Assembly (NCBI RefSeq): GCF_000306785.1
Contig: NC_017955.1
Location: forward strand, 4,092,001-4,156,000
Length of the DNA stretch: 64,000 nt
Origin: Modestobacter italicus
Lineage (GTDB): Bacteria > Actinomycetota > Actinomycetes > Mycobacteriales > Geodermatophilaceae
Direction: 5' to 3'
The position numbers were made by a program, and so were the translations under genes. Numbering within the stretch: position 1 is the stretch's first letter; every line of letters begins with the position of its first letter. The notes beneath the pieces are model-generated. The model saw nothing but the letters and a program-made list of their open reading frames with translations, made no database searches and was not told the DNA's origin. Positions 9,486-18,111 of this stretch are shown here, piece by piece.

Positions 9486-10064
9486 TCAGCCGTGGTGCAG
9501 CCGGTCCAACGCCGGGGCAGCCAGGTCCCAGAGCTCTCGGAAGCTAGCGAGGACCTGCAGGACAAGTGCCGACGGGTCCAGCGACGCACCCGGCGGCGAC
9601 TGCACGTATCGCCAGAACGGGAAGGTCCGACCCGACGAGCCCTTGAGCTGCGCCCGCACCGGTCGCATGGCCTCGCTGATCTGCCGACGGCGTTCCTCGT
9701 CGGCCGTGTCGGCGGGAAGTCGCACGGCGACGTAGGGCCACTCGTTGGAGCCCGTGGCAAGTAGGCGGGCACGCTCCCACTGGATGACGACGCTGACATC
9801 CGCGGTTCCGTTGTGCTGCCAGATCGGACGGCGCAGGCCACCTCTGGGCCAGGAGCCGGAGTCCAGATCGTTGGTCTCCAGCTCGGCGTCGAGTTCCTCG
9901 GCGAGTTCTTCCAGCTGGGTCACGACGCCGACGAGGTGCTTGTCCAGGAGCTGGCGGCCTTCTGTGCGCAGAGCGGCCCAGGTCTCGATGTCGTGCCGGT
10001 GATCGAGGTAGAACCACGCCTTCGCGTCGGCGTCTTCGCGCGCAGAGATGATCGGGTCAGACAC
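9486..10064 (-). CDS. Hypothetical protein, third gene of an hsdR-linked cassette
   Basis: I do not recognise this 192-residue protein. It is acidic and helical, with a LEELAEELDAELE stretch near residues 52-64 and a Trp-rich middle. It has no signal peptide, membrane segment or catalytic motif I can name. It starts at GTG 10064 inside the end of the upstream PD-(D/E)xK gene (8-nt overlap), so translation is coupled. That coupling makes it a likely partner, inhibitor or specificity factor of the nuclease, but this is inference from arrangement only. Confidence 0.6.
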   Translation of the reverse strand: MSDPIISAREDADAKAWFYLDHRHDIETWAALRTEGRQLLDKHLVGVVTQLEELAEELDAELETNDLDSGSWPRGGLRRPIWQHNGTADVSVVIQWERARLLATGSNEWPYVAVRLPADTADEERRRQISEAMRPVRAQLKGSSGRTFPFWRYVQSPPGASLDPSALVLQVLASFRELWDLAAPALDRLHHG

Positions 10065-10776
10065 GGTGGTAGGCCTCCAGGGTGGCGATGTAGTCGTGGA
10101 CGCCGGGTGCCACCCCGGTGATCAAGGTGGCGGCCGTGCGGGCGATACCGGCGACCTGCTCCCAGGTGAGTGCTCGCCACCGGCCCCGGCTGTCCACGGC
10201 GGTGGTCGGCAGCCGCTGGCCGCGGGTGAGGAAGACGAAGCACGGCGCCGGCTCGACCTGCCAGTGCGCGTACAGGCGGTCCAGCTGACGGTCCTGCTCG
10301 ACGGCGAAGGTCTTGGCCTCCACCACGATCGTCCAGTCGCCGCCGTAGACGACGAGGTCGGCGCGGGTCTCGTCCCGCTGCTCCTCCAGCGCCACCCGCA
10401 CGCCGGCCTCTGTACCGGAGCCGTCGATCGCGAGGTACTCGAGCAGCCCGTCGAGCACAGCGGGGCCGAGGCCGTGGTGGCCATCCGAGCGCAGCAGCCA
10501 GGCAAGCCCGGCGGTCATCGCCAGTTCCCGGTATTGCTGAACGAGGGCCGCGAGCAGCGTCCGCGGGCCGCCCCGCCAGCAGCCCGCCTGCACGAGATTC
10601 CGCTGCCTTTCCTGCAGCTCTCCCAGGCGGACCTTCCACTGCGTCACCACGGCAGCGTCGCGCGCCCGATCGGCAGCGCTGAGCGCCCGCCACTCTTCGG
10701 CTACCGTCGCGCGGCGCTCTCGCCATCCCTGCACAACTTCGACGGGCGCTGCCGGCGCCGGAGGCAGCGCCGTCAC
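10057..10776 (-). CDS. PD-(D/E)xK nuclease superfamily protein
   Basis: The 239-residue protein has a helical N-terminal half and a C-terminal nuclease core. Asp140 (in TRADLVVYGG) and Glu153-Ala-Lys155 (VVEAKTF) form the D-(E)xK triad, followed by DRQLDRLYAHW. The architecture is like small PD-(D/E)xK defence nucleases that cut DNA under control of a partner. GTG 10776 overlaps the stop of the upstream gene (GTGA), and its own end overlaps the next start, so it is the middle gene of a tightly coupled trio. The substrate is not evident from the sequence. Confidence 0.7.
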   Translation of the reverse strand: MTALPPAPAAPVEVVQGWRERRATVAEEWRALSAADRARDAAVVTQWKVRLGELQERQRNLVQAGCWRGGPRTLLAALVQQYRELAMTAGLAWLLRSDGHHGLGPAVLDGLLEYLAIDGSGTEAGVRVALEEQRDETRADLVVYGGDWTIVVEAKTFAVEQDRQLDRLYAHWQVEPAPCFVFLTRGQRLPTTAVDSRGRWRALTWEQVAGIARTAATLITGVAPGVHDYIATLEAYHRV

Positions 10777-11594
10777 TGGGCGGGGGCGAACGTCGCGTCC
10801 ACCGTGAACGCGAGGTCCTCCCAGCGCTTGTACTCGCCGCCGAGGCTGAATCCGAGATCCTGCAGCTGCAGAGCCGCGCCGGCGTTCACCGACGTCGACT
10901 GCTCCGTCTTGATGCCGAAGTGGAACTGTTCGGCCCCGGCATCGGCTGCGGTACGCATCAGCTTGAACATCGGATCCCGGTCAGGCCAGATCAGGTCGTC
11001 GAGCAGTGGCTTCGCCTTACCGGCACCGGCGATGCGGATGGCGAGCTTGCCGCTGTCATCGCGGCCCAGCCCCATCGTCAGTGAGACATCCTCGACGTTA
11101 GGCAGTCCGATCCCGCCCTCAGCCTTCGCTGCCTTGCCGATCGACTCGCGCCAGGTGATCTCGACGTCCCGTGCGCCCAGCGACAGCAGGTACCTGGTCG
11201 CCTCGATCGACTTCTCGTTCAGCACAAGGCGGTGGAAGCCGGCGTAAGGCATGTAGTCGCGGCGCCGCAGCGGGTGACGGGCGTACACGTCACCGACGTT
11301 CGGCCCACTCTCCGGGAAGAAGAGTAGATCGCGCTTCATGAGTTGCCGGGCATCCTCAAGGGCGATCAACGCAACATGCGGTGACGACCCTCCCGAGCGC
11401 AAACCCTTCCATGCCAGTGAAACGAGGGGCACTACGAACCCAGCGCTCAGTCCTGCCACAAAAGCCTCTACCGCTACCTTCTGCCAGGTGGGTTCGGGCG
11501 CGGGAAAGGCCTCTGGCTGGTCGACGACAGCGACCACATCGCCGAAGTCCCAGCCATCCAGGTCCACCATCTGACCACGCGGCGCGTTGGTCAC
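10773..11594 (-). CDS. Hypothetical protein with one putative membrane segment, first gene of an hsdR-linked cassette
   Basis: I do not recognise this 273-residue protein. Residues about 41-62 (AVEAFVAGLSAGFVVPLVSL) form the only strongly hydrophobic stretch and could be a single transmembrane helix with a short N-terminal tail. The rest is soluble, mixed alpha/beta and lacks obvious catalytic motifs. It begins 94 bp after hsdR on the same strand and overlaps the next gene by GTGA. A membrane-anchored sensor or anchor for the downstream nuclease is a reasonable guess, no more. Confidence 0.6.
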   Translation of the reverse strand: MTNAPRGQMVDLDGWDFGDVVAVVDQPEAFPAPEPTWQKVAVEAFVAGLSAGFVVPLVSLAWKGLRSGGSSPHVALIALEDARQLMKRDLLFFPESGPNVGDVYARHPLRRRDYMPYAGFHRLVLNEKSIEATRYLLSLGARDVEITWRESIGKAAKAEGGIGLPNVEDVSLTMGLGRDDSGKLAIRIAGAGKAKPLLDDLIWPDRDPMFKLMRTAADAGAEQFHFGIKTEQSTSVNAGAALQLQDLGFSLGGEYKRWEDLAFTVDATFAPAQ

Positions 11595-11687
11595 TCTGCG
11601 ACCTCGGCGGCGATCCTCTCGGCCTGCTGCACGACCATCAAAACGCGCCTCCTGGTTCTGGGGTGAAGTACCTCGTCATCCGTGCCG

Positions 11688-14600
11688 TCACGCAACCGTG
11701 GCGTCTGGAAGAGCACGGTCTCTGACCTGGTGGAGAACGGTCACGATCCCGTCGACCTCATCCTCGGTGAAGATCGAGTCCGGGCCGTGCGGTGCGCTGT
11801 CGATGAACGGCGACTCGTAGAGCCGCTCCACCTCCATCGCCCCGTTGGCGGTCAGGTGCTCGACGATGAGCTGGACGAACCGGATCTGGTTGGCCGAGTA
11901 CGCGCCGTCGGACAGGTAGCGGTCGAACGCGGCGGTCGCGGCCTCGCGGTCGAGGCCGACCAGGGAGCGGATGAACAGCCCGAGCCCGTGGGACTCCTCG
12001 CGGGCGCGGGCGATGTCGGCCTCGCTGCCGGCGCCGGACGTCACCAGCATCGCCTCCAGGGACGCCAGGTCCTCCGGGGTGAGCTGGAGGTTGCGGCGGA
12101 GCCGCTGCAGGGCCAGGTGGTCATCGTGGTCGCGGAGGTAGGCGCGAGCCTTCGCGCGGAACCGCTCCCAGTTCGTTCCGGGGGTGACGCCGGGCAGTTC
12201 GACGATGCTGCTCTCGCCGAGCTCGTCCGCGAAGTTGGAGTAGACGACTGCGCGCCGGGACTTCTCCACGAAGCGCACGAGCCCGCGGATTCGGCGCCGG
12301 GCGAGCTCGAGCATCGGGAGGGTGACGTCGACCCACCACTCGTCGCCGGAGAGCTCCTCGAGCAGCTGCTCCTGAGCCTTGACCGAGGGGATCGCGGTCT
12401 GACCGAGCAGGGCGGCGGCGATGTCCTGGACCTGCGTGCGTAGCCGCTCGAACTGGATGGCATCGCCATCGAGCTGGGCGAGCTGCAGCCGCAGCAGGAT
12501 CAGGTCGAAGCGCTTGGCGTCCTCGTCGTCGTCCCGCTTGGTGGAGGGCAGGCCAGCGAGGTGGTGCGCGATGTCGCCGGCCTTCTCCGGGGTTAGCTGA
12601 TGCCAGGCATCCCAGTTGGAGTACGTCTCGACCCACTGCCGGGCCGGGCGGACCAGGAAGTTGTCGACGTTCATGCCGACCACCACCTCGTGCAGCGTCC
12701 AGGCCGCGTCCACGCGCAGGCCGCGTTCGCTGACCTCACCCTGGCCGACCTCGGTCTGGCCGCCGGAGTCGGCGCCGGCGCCGGTCTGGTCCAGTGCGGC
12801 GAGCAGTCCCAGGCGTGCCTCGAACAGCCGCTCGGCGAGCGACTTCTGCAGCGAGCCGCCGGAGTCGGGCAGGTCCTGGCTAAAGAATTCGAGGTTGCCG
12901 CAGAAGTCGAAGACGTAGAAGTTCTTCTTGTCCTCGCCCGGCCCGTAGAGGTCAGGGCACAGGCGGGTGCCGCGGCCGATCATCTGCCAGAACTTGCTCT
13001 TGGCGCGCACCAGCTTGAAGAAGACCAGGTTGACAACCTCGGGGACGTCGATGCCGGTATCGAGCATGTCGACGGAGATCGCGATGTGAGGCGCCTTCTC
13101 CTTGCTCGAGAAGTCGTCGATGAGGCTCTGGGCGTAGGTCACCGAGTGGGTGATGACGCGGGCGAAGTGACCGGCGTACTCGGGGTAGTTGGCGTCGAAG
13201 CGCTTCTGGATGAACTCGGCGTGGGCCTGGTTCTTGGCGAAGATGATGGTCTTGCCGAGCCGGTCGCCGCCGGCGACCTTGTGGCCGTTCTGCATGAGGG
13301 TGGCGAGGACCTTGTCGACGGTGTCGGCGTTGAAGAGGAACTTGTTGAGTTCCTCGGCCGTGACGGCGTCTGGGACGTCGCCGTCCTCGCTCCACTCGAT
13401 GGAGTCCCAGTCGTCCTTCTCCTGCTCGCTGAGCTCGTTGTAGCGGATGCCCTCGCGGAGGAACTTCGTGGGCACCGACACCGCCACGGGGGGCACGAGG
13501 TAGCCCTCGGCAACGGCCTCATCGAGGCTGTAGGCGTCGGTGGGCACCCCGTCCTCGAGGTTGAACAGCGTGTAGGTGTTGCGGTCGACTTCGTCCTTCG
13601 GAGTGGCGGTGAGGCCGACCAGCAGGGAGCCGAACCAGGAAAAGATCGCCCGGTACTTCTGGTAGACCGACCGGTGGGCCTCGTCGATCACGATCAGGTC
13701 GAAGTAGCCGGGCCCGAACAGCCGGAGGCCGCCATCGGTCTCGTTGATTAGGTTCATCATCGTCGGGTACGTCGAGACGTACACCCGGCCATCGGCGACC
13801 TTCTCGGTCACCAGGTTGACCGTGGTCGCGTTCGGCAGGTGCGCCTTGAACGCCCCGACGGCCTGGTTGACCAGGGCGGTGCGGTCGGCGAGGAACAGCA
13901 CCCGCTTGACCCAGCCCGCCTTCATGAGTTGATCGACCAACGCGATGACCGTCCGGGTCTTGCCGGACCCGGTGGCCATCACGAGCAGCGCGGCCCGCTG
14001 CTTGGCGGCGAACGTCTCCCCCACTGTCCGGATCGCGCGCTGTTGGTAGTGCCGGCCGACGATGGTCTTGTCGATGGACGCGTCTGCCAGCGGCAGACGG
14101 CCGGTGCGGCGGTGCACCATGAGTTCGAGCTCGTCGGCGGCGAAGAAGCCCTCGACCCGACGCGGCGGGTAGCCGGCGGCGTCGTCCCACAGCCAGGTCT
14201 GGTAGCCGTTGGTGTAGAAGATCACCGGCCGGCGGCCCGTCATCTTCTTGAGGCTGTCGGCGTACAGCTTGGCCTGCTGCTGACCCACGGCGGGCTCGAC
14301 GGTGGTCTTCTTCGCCTCCACCACCGCCAGCGGCAGCCCGTCGCTCCCCCACAGCACGTAGTCGACGTAGCCCTTGCCCTCGGCGTTGGGCATGCCGGTG
14401 ACCTCGAACTCGCGGTCCCGGGTAGCGGTGAGCTGCCAGCCCGCCTCGCGGAGGAGCTCGTCGATGATGAGATCGCGAGTCTGAGCTTCGGAGTAGTCGT
14501 GCGTGTCGGTCAGCGTGTTCGCGGCCTGCACGGCCTTGATCTGCTGGCGCAGCTCTTCGATCTCGGCGTCCTTCGCCGCGGCGACCTCGTCGCGCTCCTT

Positions 14601-15107
14601 CAGCGCGCGGGCGTGGGCCTCGTCCTGCTGGTGGAACTTCTCCGCCAGCTTGACGACGTCGGCCCGGCTCAGCGGGGCCTGACTGCCGGCGAGCTTCGGG
14701 TCGAAGACAGCACCGGTTGGCACCGCCGCCGGGTTGGTGGAGTAGCGGAAGGCCGTCCACACCACCACGTGGTGCAACTCGCGGAGAACGTCCACGGCGG
14801 CTCGGGCCGGGATGGGTTGCGTGTCATGGACTGCCCGGTTGCCGAGCTTGCGGATCAGATTCAGCTTCTGGCCGATGCCGACGCCGACCCGGCGCTGGAA
14901 GGCCGGCTCGTTGACTCGGGCCGCGAGGTCGTCCCTGTATGGGGTGGTCAACCCGTCAACGTCATAGATGAGCCCGACAAGCTGCTCTGCCGCACGACGA
15001 GCGTAGAAGCAGGCCGATCGAGGATCAGAGCCGAGATGGCCTTCGGCCCGCGTGCAGTCGGCGTGAATGGAAGGCCATTCTTCCTTCACGAAGTAGAAGT
15101 TGCTCAC
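11688..15107 (-). CDS. hsdR: Type I restriction enzyme R subunit (HsdR, EcoEI-like)
   Basis: This 1139-residue motor and nuclease subunit cuts unmodified DNA after translocation. Residues 1-120 look like a DUF4145-type N-terminal domain, followed by a coiled coil (about 155-195). The nuclease core has Asp249 and Glu264-Ala-Lys266 (VVEAKKT). The helicase has Walker A ATGSGKT near 378-384, the DEAH box VIDEAHRS near 455, LTATP, and motif VI MIGRGTRLCPD. The C-terminal part resembles the EcoEI R C-terminal region. The start is GTG 15107, 38 bp after the hsdS stop. All key residues are present, so the enzyme looks functional. Confidence 0.93.
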   Translation of the reverse strand: MSNFYFVKEEWPSIHADCTRAEGHLGSDPRSACFYARRAAEQLVGLIYDVDGLTTPYRDDLAARVNEPAFQRRVGVGIGQKLNLIRKLGNRAVHDTQPIPARAAVDVLRELHHVVVWTAFRYSTNPAAVPTGAVFDPKLAGSQAPLSRADVVKLAEKFHQQDEAHARALKERDEVAAAKDAEIEELRQQIKAVQAANTLTDTHDYSEAQTRDLIIDELLREAGWQLTATRDREFEVTGMPNAEGKGYVDYVLWGSDGLPLAVVEAKKTTVEPAVGQQQAKLYADSLKKMTGRRPVIFYTNGYQTWLWDDAAGYPPRRVEGFFAADELELMVHRRTGRLPLADASIDKTIVGRHYQQRAIRTVGETFAAKQRAALLVMATGSGKTRTVIALVDQLMKAGWVKRVLFLADRTALVNQAVGAFKAHLPNATTVNLVTEKVADGRVYVSTYPTMMNLINETDGGLRLFGPGYFDLIVIDEAHRSVYQKYRAIFSWFGSLLVGLTATPKDEVDRNTYTLFNLEDGVPTDAYSLDEAVAEGYLVPPVAVSVPTKFLREGIRYNELSEQEKDDWDSIEWSEDGDVPDAVTAEELNKFLFNADTVDKVLATLMQNGHKVAGGDRLGKTIIFAKNQAHAEFIQKRFDANYPEYAGHFARVITHSVTYAQSLIDDFSSKEKAPHIAISVDMLDTGIDVPEVVNLVFFKLVRAKSKFWQMIGRGTRLCPDLYGPGEDKKNFYVFDFCGNLEFFSQDLPDSGGSLQKSLAERLFEARLGLLAALDQTGAGADSGGQTEVGQGEVSERGLRVDAAWTLHEVVVGMNVDNFLVRPARQWVETYSNWDAWHQLTPEKAGDIAHHLAGLPSTKRDDDEDAKRFDLILLRLQLAQLDGDAIQFERLRTQVQDIAAALLGQTAIPSVKAQEQLLEELSGDEWWVDVTLPMLELARRRIRGLVRFVEKSRRAVVYSNFADELGESSIVELPGVTPGTNWERFRAKARAYLRDHDDHLALQRLRRNLQLTPEDLASLEAMLVTSGAGSEADIARAREESHGLGLFIRSLVGLDREAATAAFDRYLSDGAYSANQIRFVQLIVEHLTANGAMEVERLYESPFIDSAPHGPDSIFTEDEVDGIVTVLHQVRDRALPDATVA

Positions 15108-15145
15108 GGCCCCATCCTGGTACGACAGCGGCTAAAGTCAGGCAT

Positions 15146-16330
15146 TTAGAGCCGCCCCGAGAAAGCCTGATCATGAAGCGAGGCAAAGACAGAGTCGAGC
15201 GCTTGTCTGTGCGCCAGAGCGCGGTCCACATGCTCCCTGACCAGACGGAGCCTATTCGCATACTCGCGCTGCAGACTAAGCGGCGCCACAGGCAGTTCTA
15301 TCGTCGCCAGGTTTTTCGCGTAGACAGCGAAGACGCTTGTGGTCCCAGACTTCCTCGAATCCAACTGTCGGCGTCCGTCTGAAGACCACAGGAAACCGTG
15401 CACATAGTCCGATAGGACTGCATCAGTAAATCGCAAACGCAACAGGTTGTTATTGAACAGCCGCGAGCGTCCCCGGTAGACAACACTTTTTCCCACGAGT
15501 TCCCGGGTGTTGCGGGTATTGAACAGCAGGTCGCCGTCCTCAACAGAGCATCGCTCGACTTCATCTGCATTGGCTGCCACTCTGGTCGGCGATGACAGCG
15601 CGAGGTCCCCATCGCGTGTTATCGCGTCCATCTTCACGTACTCGTAGGGTAAGTCACCTCCCTGTTCGGATGCAGACCTAACGAGGCCCAGGCGGCTGTC
15701 ACTGATCAGGGAACCCAATCGCACCACTGGCCAGGACGCGCAACTTCTGAACATGACCGAATACAGAGACCGCCTCATGTCAGCGAGGATGGCGAGGGTC
15801 GCCCCACGCTTTTCACACACGGCGCTCGCTTGATCCAGGATGGTCGCGATACGGCGCTGCTCCTCGAATGGTGGTAGCGGTATGATCAAGTCATCCAGGT
15901 GCTCATTCTTCAAGTTGTTTATGTTGACACCCTCAGCGAGGGAAGTCACCTTTTTTCTATAAGCTCGAGTCTGGAAGTAGTGAGCAAAGTACGAAGGGTG
16001 CACGTCGGCAGTGGGGCGCAAGACCTTGCAGAAAGCCCCAAATCCTCCTTCGAAGTCGAAGAGGCTGCGCGCAGCCTTCCCAACGACTTCCAGACTTCCA
16101 CTGGAAGCGGCGATGACGATGTCGTTTCTCTTTACCTTCTGCTTGTCGCGCACATAACTGGCAGGCACGTACAGCAAGTCCGTAAAGTCTAGGCGCCCAT
16201 CTTGAATGTTCCCGGCCCGCAGAACAGGCAAGTACCCCGGAGTTGACCCTGGGGACGAGTCCGCCTTCGCAAACGTGACGCCACGGATCTGTTCAGCAAT
16301 CTCCCCGACGCGCACACGACGTACCGTCAT
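15146..16330 (-). CDS. hsdS: Type I restriction enzyme specificity subunit (HsdS)
   Basis: The 394-residue protein has two target recognition domains, each ending in a conserved helical spacer. The first half ends with LPPFEEQRRIATILDQ (around 155-170); the second starts with WPVVRLGSLI and ends with APLSLQREYANRL. It sets the DNA sequence recognised by the HsdM/HsdR complex. Its start overlaps the hsdM stop by ATGA. Base composition is visibly less GC-rich than in hsdM or hsdR, which is usual for specificity genes that move and recombine. The recognition sequence cannot be read from the protein. Confidence 0.92.
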   Translation of the reverse strand: MTVRRVRVGEIAEQIRGVTFAKADSSPGSTPGYLPVLRAGNIQDGRLDFTDLLYVPASYVRDKQKVKRNDIVIAASSGSLEVVGKAARSLFDFEGGFGAFCKVLRPTADVHPSYFAHYFQTRAYRKKVTSLAEGVNINNLKNEHLDDLIIPLPPFEEQRRIATILDQASAVCEKRGATLAILADMRRSLYSVMFRSCASWPVVRLGSLISDSRLGLVRSASEQGGDLPYEYVKMDAITRDGDLALSSPTRVAANADEVERCSVEDGDLLFNTRNTRELVGKSVVYRGRSRLFNNNLLRLRFTDAVLSDYVHGFLWSSDGRRQLDSRKSGTTSVFAVYAKNLATIELPVAPLSLQREYANRLRLVREHVDRALAHRQALDSVFASLHDQAFSGRL

Positions 16331-17787
16331 GACAGCATTGCCTTCAGTTCTGCAAGGCCTCGCGCAATCTCAACTTCCAACTTCTCGAGGTCGGCAATCA
16401 TCTCAAGTGGCGCCTGATGCTCGACCTCGTCGTGGACCGTCTCCTTGTAGCGGTTGAGCGAGAGATCGTACGCCTGGGCGACAATGTCCGATTTGGGCAC
16501 ACAGAAGCTCTGTTCGGTGCGCCCACGATGCAGTTCGCCACCGCCCCGCTCCCACCAACGCGCAAGCACATCCGGAAGGTCATTCATTTCGGTCGGAATG
16601 CGTTTGTCGTCAAGACTGAAGCCGTCGGCCTGCACGTCGTAAAACCAGACATTATCGGTGCCGCCGCTGTTGGTCTTCGTAAACAGCAGGATCGCGGTCG
16701 ACACGCCCGCGTACGGCCTGAACACCCCCGACGGCAGCTTGACCACGGCGTCAAGCTTCTGGTCCTCAACGAGAGCCCGGCGGAGGGCCTTGTGCGCAGT
16801 GGATGACCCGAAAAGCACCCCGTCAGGGACGATGACGGCAGCCCGCCCACCGGGCTTGAGCAGCCGCAGGAACAGCGCCAGGAAAAGCAGTTCCGTCTTC
16901 TTGGTCTTGACGACCCGCTGCAGGTCCTTCGACGTGGACTCGTAGTCGAGGCTGCCAGCGAAGGGGGGATTCGCGAGAATCAGGGAGTAGACGCCCTCCT
17001 CGCCCGTCGCGCCCTCCGAAAGGGAGTCGCGGTAGCGGATGTCGGGCTGCTCGACCCCGTGCAGCAGCATGTTCATGCTGCCGATGCGGAGCATCGTTGA
17101 GTCGAAGTCGTAGCCGTGGAACATGCTGCGGTGATAGTGCTGTCGCTGCCGGTCGTCGGTCATGACCGTGGGGTGCTCGCCACGCACGTACTCGGAAGCG
17201 GCCACGAGGAAGCCGGCGGTGCCGCAGGCCGGGTCGCAGATCTCGTCCGACGGCTGCGGGGCAGTCATGGCCACCATCAGCTGGATGATGTGCCGCGGCG
17301 TCCGGAACTGGCCGTTCTGACCCGCGCTGGCGATCTTGCTGAGCATGTACTCGTAGAGGTCGCCGTTGGTGTCGCGGTCATGCATAGGGACGTCGTCGAG
17401 CATGTCGACGACACGGGAGAGCAGCGCCGGTGTCGGGATAGTGAACCGGGCGTCCTTCATGTGCTCGGAGTAGGTGGACCCATCGCCGCCGAGTCGACGC
17501 AGGAACGGGAAGACGCCCTCACCGATCACCTGGTGCATGACCCCGGGCTCGAAGTCCTTGAACCGGGACCAGCGCAGATCCGCCTCGCCGGGCTGGAAGA
17601 TCGGGTCCTCGATCGGCTTGCCAGTGCGGTTCGCCTTCCGCTCCTGCAGGGTCTGCAGGTCGTCAAGCCGACGGATGAAGAGCAAGTAGGTGATCTGTTC
17701 GATGACCTCGAGGGGGTTGGAGATGCCTCCGGACCAGAAGGCGTCCCAGACTCTGTCGATCTGGCTCTTCAGCTCACCGGTGATCAC
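16327..17787 (-). CDS. hsdM: Type I restriction-modification DNA methyltransferase subunit (HsdM)
   Basis: This is an N6-adenine methyltransferase of the HsdM type. It has an N-terminal helical domain (ITGELKSQIDRVWDAFWSGG), the SAM-binding motif DPACGTAGF near residue 185, and the catalytic NPPF motif (LILANPPFAGS) near 275. I choose GTG 17787 because the family usually starts close to ITGELK; a TTG at 17799 would add four residues. It is the first gene of the hsdM-hsdS-hsdR operon, and the 324-bp gap upstream holds the divergent promoter region shared with the Druantia-like operon. Confidence 0.93.
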   Translation of the reverse strand: MITGELKSQIDRVWDAFWSGGISNPLEVIEQITYLLFIRRLDDLQTLQERKANRTGKPIEDPIFQPGEADLRWSRFKDFEPGVMHQVIGEGVFPFLRRLGGDGSTYSEHMKDARFTIPTPALLSRVVDMLDDVPMHDRDTNGDLYEYMLSKIASAGQNGQFRTPRHIIQLMVAMTAPQPSDEICDPACGTAGFLVAASEYVRGEHPTVMTDDRQRQHYHRSMFHGYDFDSTMLRIGSMNMLLHGVEQPDIRYRDSLSEGATGEEGVYSLILANPPFAGSLDYESTSKDLQRVVKTKKTELLFLALFLRLLKPGGRAAVIVPDGVLFGSSTAHKALRRALVEDQKLDAVVKLPSGVFRPYAGVSTAILLFTKTNSGGTDNVWFYDVQADGFSLDDKRIPTEMNDLPDVLARWWERGGGELHRGRTEQSFCVPKSDIVAQAYDLSLNRYKETVHDEVEHQAPLEMIADLEKLEVEIARGLAELKAMLS

Positions 17788-18066
17788 GCTGCGTCCCAAG
17801 CGTCTGCCGGGGTCCCGGCCACCACACCGCAGAGCCCAGCTGCCCCCAGCAGCCCGCCCCTCAGCGCCCGCCGTCCAGCCGCGTTCATCCCATCGCGCGG
17901 TGCCACCAGCTACTCCCTTGATCGGCCCCCCAACGGGAGCGCCACTGGCACGGTAACTGGCGGCCGTCCCACAGTGGGCGACCCGACACCGTCAGTGACA
18001 CCAAGGAGCGGGTGGCTCCCGATGCACCGTCTTCACGCCATGTGGGGGAAGTGCGTGCGATTTGCG

Positions 18067-18090
18067 CCTGGGAACGCATAAGTTCCCTGG
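18067..18090. promoter_or_regulatory. Inverted repeat between hsdM and the Druantia-like operon
   Basis: The divergent intergenic region (17788-18111) carries CCTGGGAAC, a 6-nt spacer, then GTTCCCTGG: 9-nt arms with one mismatch. It lies 22 nt upstream of the TTG start at 18112. A purine-rich GGCGGAGG at 18097-18104 serves as ribosome binding site. The repeat is a plausible operator for the rightward operon, or both directions. No regulator gene for it is evident. Apart from this the gap shows nothing I can name. Confidence 0.4.
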
Positions 18091-18111
18091 CAACGGGGCG
18101 GAGGTTGGCGG

